Shown here one piece after another: positions 1-8,089 of a stretch of 33,590 nt of DNA. The translations under genes were made by a program, and so were the position numbers. Within the stretch, counting starts at the first letter, position 1; each line of letters opens with the position of its first letter. The notes beneath the pieces were generated by a model. That model saw nothing but the letters and a program-made list of their open reading frames with translations. It was not told the origin of the DNA and searched no databases. The stretch comes from Verrucomicrobiota bacterium. GTDB lineage: Bacteria; Verrucomicrobiota; Verrucomicrobiia; Limisphaerales; UBA1096. The stretch lies in the NCBI GenBank assembly GCA_030749225.1, contig JASMKO010000076.1, forward strand, positions 1 to 33,590. The letters run 5' to 3'.

Positions 1-91
1 GAGAGCGCCACGAACTGGACTCGTTCATTCAGCACCTCTGAATAATCCGTTAATAATTTCTGGTACACTAACCAAACCTTAAGAGAAAAAA

Positions 92-592
92 ATGAAAAAA
101 TTAGTACTGTTAATCGCATGCACGGTGATTGCCACCTCCGCATTTGCGCAAGGGACAATCAACTTCACCAACATGAAGCCCAGCAAGCAGATCATTACGG
201 ATGCTGATGGCAACAACTTTGAGGGCGGTTTCGCCCAGTTGTATGCTGGCAAATCAGCTGACAGCTTGGCTGCTGTAGGTAGCCCTGTTGCCTTTTACAC
301 TGGCAAAAAGGCTGGTTACTTCAAGGGCGGTGTTGTTGATGTTGGTTTCAACGGCGCTGGGTTCTTTCAGGTGAAAGCCTGGTCGGGTGCTGACAATTAT
401 GAATCCGCCCTCGTTAGCGGCGCGTCGAACGTAATTGGCCTCACGCCTGGTGACTCAACCGCGAGCCCTCCGGGTTTGCCGGCTGACTTGGCTGGTTTGG
501 AAGCTTTCAGCCTAACGGTGATTCCCGAGCCGGGTACCATCGCGCTGGCTGTGTTGGGACTGGCCGCATTCTTTGTGCGCCGTCGCAAATAA
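92..592 (+). CDS. PEP-CTERM sorting domain protein
   Basis: A 166-residue exported protein. Residues 1-19 form a signal peptide (MKK start, hydrophobic core, cleavage expected after SAFA). The mature protein begins with GTINFTN, a start I associate with small verrucomicrobial PEP-CTERM proteins. The C-terminus has the full sorting signal: IPEPGT, a hydrophobic helix (IALAVLGLAAFF) and a basic end (VRRRK). Family knowledge: such proteins are recognised by an exosortase, processed at the cell surface and often go to exopolysaccharide or biofilm matrix. The middle (about residues 25-140) is Gly/Ala-rich and I recognise no enzymatic domain. An AAGAG stretch about 7 bases before the ATG may be a weak ribosome site. 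The gene is followed by a strong hairpin terminator, so it is probably monocistronic. No exosortase gene is in the window. Confidence 0.9.
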   Translation: MKKLVLLIACTVIATSAFAQGTINFTNMKPSKQIITDADGNNFEGGFAQLYAGKSADSLAAVGSPVAFYTGKKAGYFKGGVVDVGFNGAGFFQVKAWSGADNYESALVSGASNVIGLTPGDSTASPPGLPADLAGLEAFSLTVIPEPGTIALAVLGLAAFFVRRRK

Positions 593-612
593 TTAGTTGG
601 TGTGTTCTCATT

Positions 613-641
613 AAGCCGCCCGCGAGGGCGGCTTTTTTTTT
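613..641 (+). terminator. Rho-independent terminator of the PEP-CTERM gene
   Basis: A 9-bp GC-rich stem (AAGCCGCCC pairing with GGGCGGCTT) with a GCGA loop is followed by a run of T. It lies 20 bases after the stop codon. It could also act for the gene converging from the other strand, but the T-run favours plus-strand termination. Confidence 0.9.
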
Positions 642-654
642 GTTCTAAAGAGGT

Positions 655-1317
655 TCAGTTAAAGGTGCAGTTGAGGAGCGTGTCGCCGATGGCGACATAA
701 TCGGTGAAAACCTGACTCGCTCCCGTCTGGCCAAGCGCTTTCGCCTCGAAGGTGTTCGCGATTCCGAAAACCGTCATGCCCGCGGCATTGGCCGCTTGAA
801 CCCCGGAAAGGGTGTCTTCAATCACACAGCAGTTGGCGGGATCAACACCCAGACGCTTGGCGGCCAGCAGGAAGATGTCCGGGGCGGGCTTGGGTTGCTC
901 CACATCCTCTGAACTGACGGTGCATGGGAAATAACGGCGCAAGTCACGCATCGCCAATACTTCGTCAATGATGCGATGCGCGGAACCGGAACCAATCGCG
1001 AGCGGAAATCGCTTGGCCAGGCGCTGCACCAATTCCGGCACACCATTGAAGATGGGTTGCTTGTCGCGCAGGATCTGGAGCAACCGCTCCTCCCTCAACC
1101 CGATGAGTTCCTCAATGGGTTGCGGAGGATGATGCTTTTCGATGAAGGCTTCCCAAAGGACGCGGTCGGATCGCCCGTAAAAATCAGGGAGGTACATTCC
1201 GTGGCGATCTCCGTATCCCATCTCCTGCCACATATCAAGGAACGACTGGTCATGGTACGGTTCGCTGTCAACGATTACGCCGTCCATGTCGAAGATCACT
1301 GCTTCAGGCTGGCTCAA
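655..1317 (-). CDS. HAD-IA family phosphatase / phosphoglucomutase-like hydrolase
   Basis: A 220-residue HAD superfamily enzyme, subfamily IA (beta-phosphoglucomutase / sugar-phosphatase group). Visible motifs in order: motif I DMDGVIVDSE with nucleophile Asp10 and acid/base Asp12; an alpha-helical cap at about residues 18-90; motif II Ser110 in IGSGS; motif III Lys143 in QPKPAPD; motif IV IEDTLSGVQAA (Glu167, Asp168), which binds Mg. It is presumably cytoplasmic and acts on a small phosphorylated sugar or sugar alcohol. The exact substrate cannot be read from the sequence. It starts only 25 bases after the ribulokinase stop on the same strand, so the two are probably co-transcribed and it may clear or recycle a pentose phosphate. 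Near residues 97-103 a near-copy of the dispersed palindrome encodes QRLAKR. Confidence 0.88.
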   Translation of the reverse strand: MSQPEAVIFDMDGVIVDSEPYHDQSFLDMWQEMGYGDRHGMYLPDFYGRSDRVLWEAFIEKHHPPQPIEELIGLREERLLQILRDKQPIFNGVPELVQRLAKRFPLAIGSGSAHRIIDEVLAMRDLRRYFPCTVSSEDVEQPKPAPDIFLLAAKRLGVDPANCCVIEDTLSGVQAANAAGMTVFGIANTFEAKALGQTGASQVFTDYVAIGDTLLNCTFN

Positions 1318-1342
1318 GGATCCCCCCGGTTGAACATGACGC

Positions 1343-3073
1343 TCACGGCTGAAGCGCTTGGTTGCGAAGGCGCTTCAATACTTTCATGCTGCTGTTTGAG
1401 TCGCGGCCAAAATGGTCATGCAGTCTGTTGTATTCCCCGTAAAGCTTGTTGTAGACCCTCTTGTTCTTTGCGTTCGGCCGGTACAACTTCCGTCGCACAC
1501 GCGCCATCTTCCGGGCTGCTTGGCCGATGTCGCTGTAAATGCCGGCGGCCACCGCGCCAAACATCGCAGCCCCCAGCGCGCTGGCCTGCTCACTGGCCGC
1601 CACTTTGATCGCACGCCCGGTGACGTCGGCATAAATCTGCAGCATCAGCGGATTTTTCACAGCCAATCCGCCACAGGCGTACAACTCGTCAATGGCTACG
1701 CCTTGTGAAGTGAAAGCTTCGATAATCTGCCGCGTACCGAATGCCGTCGCCTCAAGCAATGCCCGGTAAATTTCATGCGGCCGCGTGGCCAAGGTTTGTC
1801 CAAGCAGCAACCCGCTCAGATCGGCATCGACCAGCACCGAGCGATTTCCGTTCCACCAATCCAGCGCGAGCAGGCCGCTCTCGGCTGGCTTGAGTTTGGC
1901 CGCCTGCGTCTCAAGATATTGGTAAATGTCCCGTTTGGATTTCTTCGCCGCCTGGCCAAGCTCCGCTGGGATGCCGTTTTGTACGTACCAGGCAAAGACA
2001 TCGCCGACGCCCGATTGCCCGGCTTCGTAGCCCCAGTAGCCGGGAATCACCCCATCTTTCACGACACCGCAAATGCCCTCCACCGGTTTTTCGTGCTTGG
2101 TGGCGAGCAGGTGGCAGGTACTTGTGCCCATGATCATCACCAGTTTGCCTGCATCGGTGACCGTGCAGGCTGGCACGGCGGCGTGGGCGTCAATGTTTGC
2201 CGCGGCAACCGGCGTCCCGGCGGGCAACCCCGTTGCCTTGGCCATGTTCGCGGTCAATCCGCCGGCATTGCTGCCAAGTTCGATTATTTCGCAGTCCAGT
2301 TTATCCGCGACGATGTTGGCCATCCTGGCATCCAGCGACTTGAAGAACGCCTTGCCAGGATAGGTCCATCCGCCGCATTTCTCCCGGCTCACGCGCATGG
2401 CCTTGAAGCCGGCGGCGGAGAGGCAGCGTTTCTCAATGCCGGTGAGCTGCCACACAAGCCAGTCGCCGGCCTCGACGAAACGCTCGGCCGCCTCGTACAC
2501 TCTGGGTGCCTCCCGGACGGTCTCGAGCATCTTGGCGAAAAACCACTCGCTTGAGTATTTGCCGCCGTATGCAGTGATGAAATCCTCATTTCGCCGAGAG
2601 CCGACCTCGTTGATCCGGTTGGCTTCCGGCTGGGCAGCATGGTGCTTCCACAGTTTCACCCAAGCGTGTGGATTGTTGCGCCACTTTTTTAACGAGCAAA
2701 GCGGCGTGCCATCGGTCAGCGTCGGCAGCATGGTGCAGCTTGTGAAGTCCACGCCGATGCCGAGCACCTGCTCTGGCTTGGCTTTAGCCAGACGCATCAC
2801 TCGAGGCACGGCCCTTTTCAACACCTCGATGTAATCGGCCGGATCCTGCAGAGCCGTGAGAGGCTTCAGCCGTTTTTTGCTGCCGGGAAGCGACCCCTCG
2901 ATCACGCCGTTTTTGTAGTGGTGATCGGCCCAAGCCACCTCCTCTCCTGTGTGGGCGTTTACCAGCAGCGCCCGGCCGGAGAGCGTCCCAAAGTCGATGC
3001 CCAGCACGTAGCGCGCCTTTTTGTTTCCGGATTTCACGGCGCTGATTTTGGCAAAGCCGTCCAGCTGGGGCAA
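1343..3073 (-). CDS. araB: Ribulokinase (FGGY carbohydrate kinase)
   Basis: A 576-residue FGGY-family kinase matching ribulokinase in length and motifs. It would phosphorylate L-ribulose (often also D-ribulose or ribitol) with ATP. N-terminal phosphate-binding loop: LGIDFGTLSGRALLV at about residues 24-38. Other FGGY landmarks: IGVDFTSCTMLP (about 106-117), KLWKHHAA (about 140-147), GGKYSSEW (about 170-177) and GDWLVWQLTG (about 203-212). The second domain has MGTSTCHLL, and YACGGLAVKNPLMLQIYADVTGR is the family's C-terminal signature. No araA or araD lies in the window, so it may serve another ribulose-yielding route. About 20 residues precede the kinase fold, so the true start may be slightly downstream of the ATG used. 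Its partner is the HAD phosphatase 25 bases downstream. Upstream lies a short divergent gap with palindromic half-sites. Confidence 0.92.
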   Translation of the reverse strand: MPQLDGFAKISAVKSGNKKARYVLGIDFGTLSGRALLVNAHTGEEVAWADHHYKNGVIEGSLPGSKKRLKPLTALQDPADYIEVLKRAVPRVMRLAKAKPEQVLGIGVDFTSCTMLPTLTDGTPLCSLKKWRNNPHAWVKLWKHHAAQPEANRINEVGSRRNEDFITAYGGKYSSEWFFAKMLETVREAPRVYEAAERFVEAGDWLVWQLTGIEKRCLSAAGFKAMRVSREKCGGWTYPGKAFFKSLDARMANIVADKLDCEIIELGSNAGGLTANMAKATGLPAGTPVAAANIDAHAAVPACTVTDAGKLVMIMGTSTCHLLATKHEKPVEGICGVVKDGVIPGYWGYEAGQSGVGDVFAWYVQNGIPAELGQAAKKSKRDIYQYLETQAAKLKPAESGLLALDWWNGNRSVLVDADLSGLLLGQTLATRPHEIYRALLEATAFGTRQIIEAFTSQGVAIDELYACGGLAVKNPLMLQIYADVTGRAIKVAASEQASALGAAMFGAVAAGIYSDIGQAARKMARVRRKLYRPNAKNKRVYNKLYGEYNRLHDHFGRDSNSSMKVLKRLRNQALQP

Positions 3074-3080
3074 GCGGTGA

Positions 3081-3119
3081 GCTTGCTCAAGCGCAACTTG
3101 AACTGGCCAAGCGCTTGGC
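3081..3119. repeat. Palindromic half-sites in the araB / hydrolase divergent gap
   Basis: GCTTGCTCAAGC at 3081-3092 is a diverged form of the dispersed CTTGGCCAAG palindrome. GCCAAGCGCTTGGC at 3106-3119 is a perfect 14-bp palindrome made of the same half-sites in the opposite order. Both lie between two divergent genes, where they could act as operators. That role is inference. Confidence 0.6.
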
Positions 3120-3140
3120 TGTTTGATATCTTACTCCGAC

Positions 3141-3866
3141 ATGCTTGGCGAAATTAGGAACCAACAGGGTGAAAAGATCGACTACATCGTCCATGCCGAG
3201 GAGGCGCGTGCAGATTTTATTGCCATAATCGGTCACGGCGTGACCGGCAACAAGGACCGGCCGGTTGCCGTGGCAGTGGCTGAGGGTTTAGCTGCCGCCG
3301 GCGTCCCGGCACTCCGTATGTCTTTCAGTGGCAATGGTGACTCCGAAGGGCAATTTGTTGATTGCACGATCTCCAAGGAAACCGATGACTTGGGAAGTGT
3401 CATCGATGCGGTCGGTGACCGAAAGATTTGCTACCTTGGCCACAGCATGGGAGGTGCCGTTGGCGTCCGGCGGGCTAGTAGCGATTCGCGGATAAGTTCG
3501 CTGGTCTCGCTGGCTGGCATGGTGCACACGGAGGAGTTCGCTCGGCGTGAGTTCGGGGGGGAAACGCCGGACGCCGGGTTCATGTGGGAGGAGGAAAGCT
3601 GTCCGCTCTCCAGCACTTACATGAACGACATGGCGACGATCCACTCGGTTGTTGATCTAGGCGCGCAAATCAGTGTGCCATGGCTACTCGTACACGGTAC
3701 GGAGGATGACGTGGTGCCGATTGGCGACTCCCGGGACATCCTTGCCAAGGCCACGAACTCGCCAGAGTTTTTCGAGATTGCCGGGGCCAATCACTTGTTC
3801 AGCGACGATGCGCTTCCAGTGATGGTCGGTAAAGTCGTGGAGTGGGTGAATTTGCAGGCTGGGTAG
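3141..3866 (+). CDS. Alpha/beta hydrolase, serine hydrolase type
   Basis: A 241-residue cytoplasmic alpha/beta-fold hydrolase from the ATG at 3141. An in-frame TTG at 3123 would add six residues, and neither start has a clear Shine-Dalgarno site. The N-terminal strand and oxyanion region read IIGHGVTGNKDRP. The nucleophile elbow is GHSMGG with Ser102. The acid is probably in HGTEDDVVP and the histidine in GANHLF near the C-terminus, giving a complete Ser-Asp-His triad in the expected order. The pattern resembles small esterases/peptidases of the FrsA/YhhW-like type. The substrate is not predictable. It is divergent from araB and converges with the RND gene with only 5 bases between stops. Confidence 0.82.
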   Translation: MLGEIRNQQGEKIDYIVHAEEARADFIAIIGHGVTGNKDRPVAVAVAEGLAAAGVPALRMSFSGNGDSEGQFVDCTISKETDDLGSVIDAVGDRKICYLGHSMGGAVGVRRASSDSRISSLVSLAGMVHTEEFARREFGGETPDAGFMWEEESCPLSSTYMNDMATIHSVVDLGAQISVPWLLVHGTEDDVVPIGDSRDILAKATNSPEFFEIAGANHLFSDDALPVMVGKVVEWVNLQAG

Positions 3867-3871
3867 TATAC

Positions 3872-6142
3872 CTACTTTCTGGTTGCCAAAAACGCCGGAA
3901 GCGCCCACAGCACAGCCATCAGGGCGGCTCCGTAGGCGGCCGCCGATAGCCAGCCGAAATGCTGAAGCGGCGGGAAACTTATCCAGACCAGTGCCACCGA
4001 AAAGCCGATCAAAATCAGGCTGGTGCACACAATGGCCGGCCTCTTTGCATCGAGTGATTCGGCTAGGGCAGCGGCCGGTTCAACGCCCTGCTCCCGCAAT
4101 TGCAGCCAATGGGTCACGAGGTGGACGGCATCATCAATGCTGATGCCCAAGACCAGCGCAGCAATCATCGCAGTGACGGAATTCAAAGGCACCGCGAACC
4201 CTGCTGCGAGTATCACCAGCACCGCCAGCGGCACCAGGCTGATAACCAATGAAATGGTGGCCAGTTTCACGGAGCGCCACAGCATCGCCATCACTGTCAG
4301 CATCGCGATTAGCGTGATGGCGAGGCTACTGAGTTGGGCATTGACGATTTTCCGATCGGCCTGGAGGATGGTGTGCAGCCCGGCTTCGGCTGAAACCGTG
4401 ACGCCTTCTGGCGCGTTATTCTTCGCGTATTGCTCGACGGATTCAAGCAGGCGGACGAATTCCCTACTGGGCAAATCGGCAGTTCGCAATACGAGGTGCG
4501 CGGTTTGTTGCGACTCGTCACACAATGCTTGAAGAAACGGATAGTTTGTCGCCTTCAGAGCAAGGACGAACAGGTTGAGTGTCAGGGGATTGGTCGGCAG
4601 TGACAGGATGCCCGATTCCTCTTTTTCCCAAATACCATTCAACATCGCCATCAGCGATGCATATGAGTAGGTGCTGCTGAAGCCGTCGGTATTCTCGGCG
4701 AAATCCTGCACGGCCTGCATCCCGCGCAGAAAATCAAGTTGGTTAATCCCGTTGGGCCTTCCGGTGTCGAAGTCCAACTGGACGATATTGATGCCTCCCA
4801 TTCGGGTGTCCATCATTTCAGCCATTTGCCGTGTGGGACTGCCCGGGGCGAGAAACCGAATCGCACGGATGTCGAGGTTCAGGTGGCCGGTGGCAAACAG
4901 CGCCAGGAGTAAAAGAGTCGTGATGAAAACCATCGCCGGCCACCGCTTGGGCAAAGCGGCTTTGCCAAGCCAGCGAAATAATGAGCGACTATTTGATAAA
5001 CTCAAATCTTTGCTGCCCAAGAGGATAGCGCTTGGCCAAGCACGGCAGCACAAGCGAAGAAACGACAGTCCTGGCCCGAAGTTCCACGCGAAAATGACCG
5101 CGATTCCGATGATCCCCGAGACCCCGAAATCCCGAACCTGCGACACGCCGCTCACGGAAAGGGATCCCATCCCGATGGCGGTTGTGATCGCGGCGAACAG
5201 GCTTGGCCGAAAAACCATGTGAAGCATGGCGGCAAATCGTTCATCCATCGTGAGGCGTGGGTCCGTCTTGCGGAGGGCGGTCAACTGGTGGGTCAGCATG
5301 GTCAGGTTGATCGCTCCTAGCAGTGGCAGCAGCAGCAGGTTGTATGGCGACAGCGAAAAGCTGGCCAGGTCCAGCACGCCAGGCAGCATCGCCACCAGCG
5401 CCACTTCGCTGAGCAACAGCAACACAAGGCAGGGGAACGAACGCAGCGTCAGGCCGATGACGAGCAGGATGAGTAGTGCTGTTCCAGGCAGCACCAGCTT
5501 CAAGTCCCGATAAAACGATTCGCTGATCTCCTCTGCGATGAATGGCAGCGAGATGGTGCGGACTCTGTAGTCCGGCAAGTCGAACGGAGCAAGCTGTTGC
5601 ATTGTCTCATCGCGAAATGCCTGGCGAAGCGCCCGCGTGGAGAGGTCGCGTTTGTAGGTTGCCGTGATGAGGGTGATTTTGCCGTCGGGCGAAACCATGA
5701 TGTTTCGGATCAACGGGTGCGTGACGGAAAACTGGCGAATCCCCGCGATTTGGTCGTCCGCCAGTGAGCCGGCTGGGACAAACGGCTCCATCGCAAGCGA
5801 GAACCCCCGGCGAACCGGCTTGACCGAATGCGTCAGGCTTTTGACATCGACCAAGCCTCGCTGTTGGGCAAGCGCATTGCTGATGGCACGGATGTGATCG
5901 AAACCGGCTTGGCTGAAAATCTGGTCGCTCTCGACGCTGACCACCACCACTGTGTCGTTGTTGAGGAACGATTGGATTCGATCGAAGGTTTCCCGGTGCC
6001 GCTGATCCGACTCGAGCAGAGTCAGGGGGTCGGTATCGATGCTGACCTTCGTCGATTGCCAGGTCAGGGGGATGAAGCCCAGCAGGAAGATGGCGAAAAT
6101 CCATCCCGGGAAATGCACAAAAGGATTCCGGGAGGCATTCAT
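3872..6142 (-). CDS. RND/MMPL family transporter
   Basis: A 756-residue inner-membrane protein of the RND superfamily, MMPL type. It has the expected two-fold architecture: a TM helix near residues 12-28, an extracytoplasmic domain (about 30-205), a block of TM helices (about 210-385), a cytoplasmic linker, TM7 (about 403-420), a second extracytoplasmic domain, and a final TM block ending LPAFLATRK. The GISIDDAVHL motif in the second TM block is the family's proton-relay type sequence. Members export lipids, hopanoids or other hydrophobic compounds; the cargo here is unknown. The central linker (about residues 370-402) contains translated copies of the dispersed palindrome (AWPSAIL and LGKAALPKRW). 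It lies 18 bases downstream of lysA and is probably the last gene of that run. Confidence 0.87.
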   Translation of the reverse strand: MNASRNPFVHFPGWIFAIFLLGFIPLTWQSTKVSIDTDPLTLLESDQRHRETFDRIQSFLNNDTVVVVSVESDQIFSQAGFDHIRAISNALAQQRGLVDVKSLTHSVKPVRRGFSLAMEPFVPAGSLADDQIAGIRQFSVTHPLIRNIMVSPDGKITLITATYKRDLSTRALRQAFRDETMQQLAPFDLPDYRVRTISLPFIAEEISESFYRDLKLVLPGTALLILLVIGLTLRSFPCLVLLLLSEVALVAMLPGVLDLASFSLSPYNLLLLPLLGAINLTMLTHQLTALRKTDPRLTMDERFAAMLHMVFRPSLFAAITTAIGMGSLSVSGVSQVRDFGVSGIIGIAVIFAWNFGPGLSFLRLCCRAWPSAILLGSKDLSLSNSRSLFRWLGKAALPKRWPAMVFITTLLLLALFATGHLNLDIRAIRFLAPGSPTRQMAEMMDTRMGGINIVQLDFDTGRPNGINQLDFLRGMQAVQDFAENTDGFSSTYSYASLMAMLNGIWEKEESGILSLPTNPLTLNLFVLALKATNYPFLQALCDESQQTAHLVLRTADLPSREFVRLLESVEQYAKNNAPEGVTVSAEAGLHTILQADRKIVNAQLSSLAITLIAMLTVMAMLWRSVKLATISLVISLVPLAVLVILAAGFAVPLNSVTAMIAALVLGISIDDAVHLVTHWLQLREQGVEPAAALAESLDAKRPAIVCTSLILIGFSVALVWISFPPLQHFGWLSAAAYGAALMAVLWALPAFLATRK
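4945..4970. repeat. Imperfect long palindrome in the RND linker
   Basis: GCTTGG-G-CAAAGC is followed by G and then GCTTTGCCAAGC, an inverted repeat with one bulged base. It combines the CTTGG half-site with a GCTTTG arm, as in the 36-bp palindrome at 20495-20530, and sits about 60 bases from an exact CTTGGCCAAG copy. Confidence 0.65.
5031..5040. repeat. CTTGGCCAAG palindrome
   Basis: Exact 10-bp copy, flanked GCG on the left and CAC on the right. It lies in the RND coding region and encodes part of RAWPSA in the cytoplasmic linker between the two transporter halves. Confidence 0.9.
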
Positions 6143-6160
6143 GCCGGGCGGTTGGTCAGA

Positions 6161-7474
6161 TCACTGAAGCCACTTGGGGATGCTTTCACTGGCCCAAAGC
6201 TGTTTAATCGGCTGGCGTTTGCGAACCACCTCCGCTTGGCTGCCTTTCACCAGCACCTCAGCTGAGTTGGCGCGGGTGTTGTAGTTGGAGGCCATCACAA
6301 ATCCGTATGCACCGGCGCTGAGCAGCGCGAGGTAATCGCCTTCGCCGACCTTGGGCAGCATCCGGTTTTTGCAGAAGTAATCACCGGACTCGCAGATCGG
6401 CCCGACGACATCGGACGAAATCCGGTTCCTTTTTAAATGATCACCGGCCTTTTGTGCCAACGGCACAATCTCGTGGTAACTGTCGTATAGGGCAGGGCGT
6501 GCGAGGTCGTTCATCGCGGCGTCGACGATCACGAAATTCTTAACACCGGTTCGTTTCACGTATTCCACGCGCGTGATCAGGATACCCGCATTACCGGCGA
6601 TGAAGCGGCCCGGCTCGATCAAAATCCGCAGGCCAAGTGGCTGGAGCAGTGGCAGTAACTTGGCCGCGTACTTAGCCGGAGTGAGCAGATTTTTCCGCTT
6701 GGGTGAGCGCCACCACCTGGCGTCACCACTCTCGAGTGCCGGCTCGTAAACGATGCCCACGCCGCCGCCGATACTGAAGAACTCGAAGCCGTGTTTTTCA
6801 GTCAGGCGCTTGGCCAAGGGAGCGACTTTTCGCACCGCTTTTTCGAATGGGGCGACTTCGGTGAGTTGCGAGCCGATGTGCATTTGTATCCCGCGCAGGT
6901 ACAGGTGCTTCAGTCTGGCCGCCCGCTCGTACACGCCCTCGATTTCCTCGAAGGCGATTCCAAATTTGTTCTCGTACGTGCCGGTGGTGATCTTTGCGTG
7001 CGTCTTGGCATCCACGTTTGGATTCACTCGCACGGCGATCGGCGCTTTCTTTTTCAGTTGCCGGGCAACTTTGTTGATGCGTGCCAGTTCCGGCTCGCTC
7101 TCGACGTTGAATGAGTAGATGCCCTTTTTCAGCGCGAACTCGATTTCCTCCTCCTTTTTTCCGACACCGGCGAAAATGCAGTTCGACGCATCACCCCCGG
7201 CAGCGATGACGCGTTGAAGTTCGCCGCCGCTGACAATATCAAATCCGCTCCCGGCATTGGTGAGGGTTCGCAGCACGCTTAGGTTGGAGTTGGCCTTGGG
7301 TGAGTAACAAACCAGATGCTCGACCGGCGACAGGGCGTCGTCGAGTTGCTCATAATTCCTCGTCAGCGTTGCGTGGGAGTAAACGTATAGCGGGGAACCA
7401 TGTTTCTTGGCGAGTGACGCCAGCGAGACATTTTCACAGTGTAACCTCCCGCGCTTGAAGCTGAAATCATGCAT
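6161..7474 (-). CDS. lysA: Diaminopimelate decarboxylase
   Basis: A 437-residue PLP-dependent fold-III decarboxylase converting meso-diaminopimelate to L-lysine plus CO2, the last step of lysine synthesis. The PLP lysine is expected at Lys60 in CYSPKANSNL (commonly YAxKAN). Later landmarks: GSGFDIVSGGEL (about 76-87), the MHIGSQL strand, a GGGVGI phosphate-binding loop, IEPGRFIAGNAG, and CESGDYF, which contributes the Cys and Asp of the active site across the dimer. YGFVMASNYNTR near the end is also typical. A small extension, ESGDARWWRSPKRKNLL, follows the GGGVGI loop. It is the sixth gene of a minus-strand run, 53 bases after gmhB and 18 before the RND gene. Confidence 0.94.
   Translation of the reverse strand: MHDFSFKRGRLHCENVSLASLAKKHGSPLYVYSHATLTRNYEQLDDALSPVEHLVCYSPKANSNLSVLRTLTNAGSGFDIVSGGELQRVIAAGGDASNCIFAGVGKKEEEIEFALKKGIYSFNVESEPELARINKVARQLKKKAPIAVRVNPNVDAKTHAKITTGTYENKFGIAFEEIEGVYERAARLKHLYLRGIQMHIGSQLTEVAPFEKAVRKVAPLAKRLTEKHGFEFFSIGGGVGIVYEPALESGDARWWRSPKRKNLLTPAKYAAKLLPLLQPLGLRILIEPGRFIAGNAGILITRVEYVKRTGVKNFVIVDAAMNDLARPALYDSYHEIVPLAQKAGDHLKRNRISSDVVGPICESGDYFCKNRMLPKVGEGDYLALLSAGAYGFVMASNYNTRANSAEVLVKGSQAEVVRKRQPIKQLWASESIPKWLQ
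6809..6818. repeat. CTTGGCCAAG palindrome
   Basis: Exact copy inside lysA, flanked CG and GG. On the coding (minus) strand it gives PLAKRL in the middle of the TIM barrel domain. Confidence 0.9.
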
Positions 7475-7527
7475 CGCGCCGCAGTATGCCCAAGCCTCGA
7501 CACCGATTGAAGAAAATCCTGTTTAAA

Positions 7528-8085
7528 TCACTCCGCTTGGCCAAGCGCGAGGTTGGGGAGGTCGGCGACTGAATCGATGACGGCCAGAGGTCCAGCCGCC
7601 TGGGCAAGCTGCTGCTCGTGTTCGCGGCCGTATCCGGTTCGGACGAGAACGCTGCACTTTACGACGGCGTTCCAGCCGCACTCGATGTCTGAAACCTTGT
7701 CGCCGACCATGTAGCTGGCAGCGAGGTCGATGCCAAACTCGTCGCGGGCGTCGAGCAGCATCTGCGGAGATGGCTTGCGGTTCCGGATGGGCTGGTCGGG
7801 CGTCTCGGGGGCGTAGTAGATTTTGCGGAAGGCCACGTCGAACTTGGCGAACTCTGCGGCGACCCGGTCGTTGACTGCGTGCATTTGCTCCTCAGTGTAG
7901 TAGCCGCGACCGATGCCAGCCTGATTGGTGGCGATGAACAACTCGAAGTCCTTTTCGGCGAGCCTCCGGATGGCCTCGCCGGCACCGGGGATGAGTTTGA
8001 CTTTTTCCGGCTCGTGGAGGTAGCCGGCTTCGATGATGAGCGTCCCGTCGCGATCAAGGAAAATGGCGGGTTTGCCGTTGGGCAT
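7528..8085 (-). CDS. gmhB: D-glycero-D-manno-heptose 1,7-bisphosphate phosphatase (HAD-IIIA)
   Basis: A 185-residue HAD-IIIA phosphatase. It would remove the C7 phosphate (or C1, depending on anomer type) of heptose bisphosphate in the ADP-heptose pathway for LPS core. Motif I is FLDRDGTL (Asp11, Asp13). ATNQAGIGRGYYTEEQM is the family's motif II region, and RKPSPQML plus VGDKVSDIECG are motifs III and IV. Well-studied GmhB proteins carry a zinc loop with several cysteines before the RKP motif. Here that segment reads YYAPETPDQPIRNRKPSP and has no cysteine, so zinc is probably not bound. The C-terminus NLALGQAE is encoded by a perfect 14-bp copy of the dispersed palindrome just before the stop. 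It starts 4 bases after the hldA stop, supporting the pathway assignment. Confidence 0.88.
   Translation of the reverse strand: MPNGKPAIFLDRDGTLIIEAGYLHEPEKVKLIPGAGEAIRRLAEKDFELFIATNQAGIGRGYYTEEQMHAVNDRVAAEFAKFDVAFRKIYYAPETPDQPIRNRKPSPQMLLDARDEFGIDLAASYMVGDKVSDIECGWNAVVKCSVLVRTGYGREHEQQLAQAAGPLAVIDSVADLPNLALGQAE
7534..7547. repeat. CGCTTGGCCAAGCG palindrome
   Basis: Perfect 14-bp copy. It forms the last codons of gmhB (LALGQAE), a few bases from the stop, and appears to extend the protein tail. Confidence 0.95.
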
Positions 8086-8089
8086 GCGG

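Noticed and set aside
1775..2554. 259-codon open frame antisense to araB
   Set aside because: Complement of a conserved kinase gene with no domain of its own.
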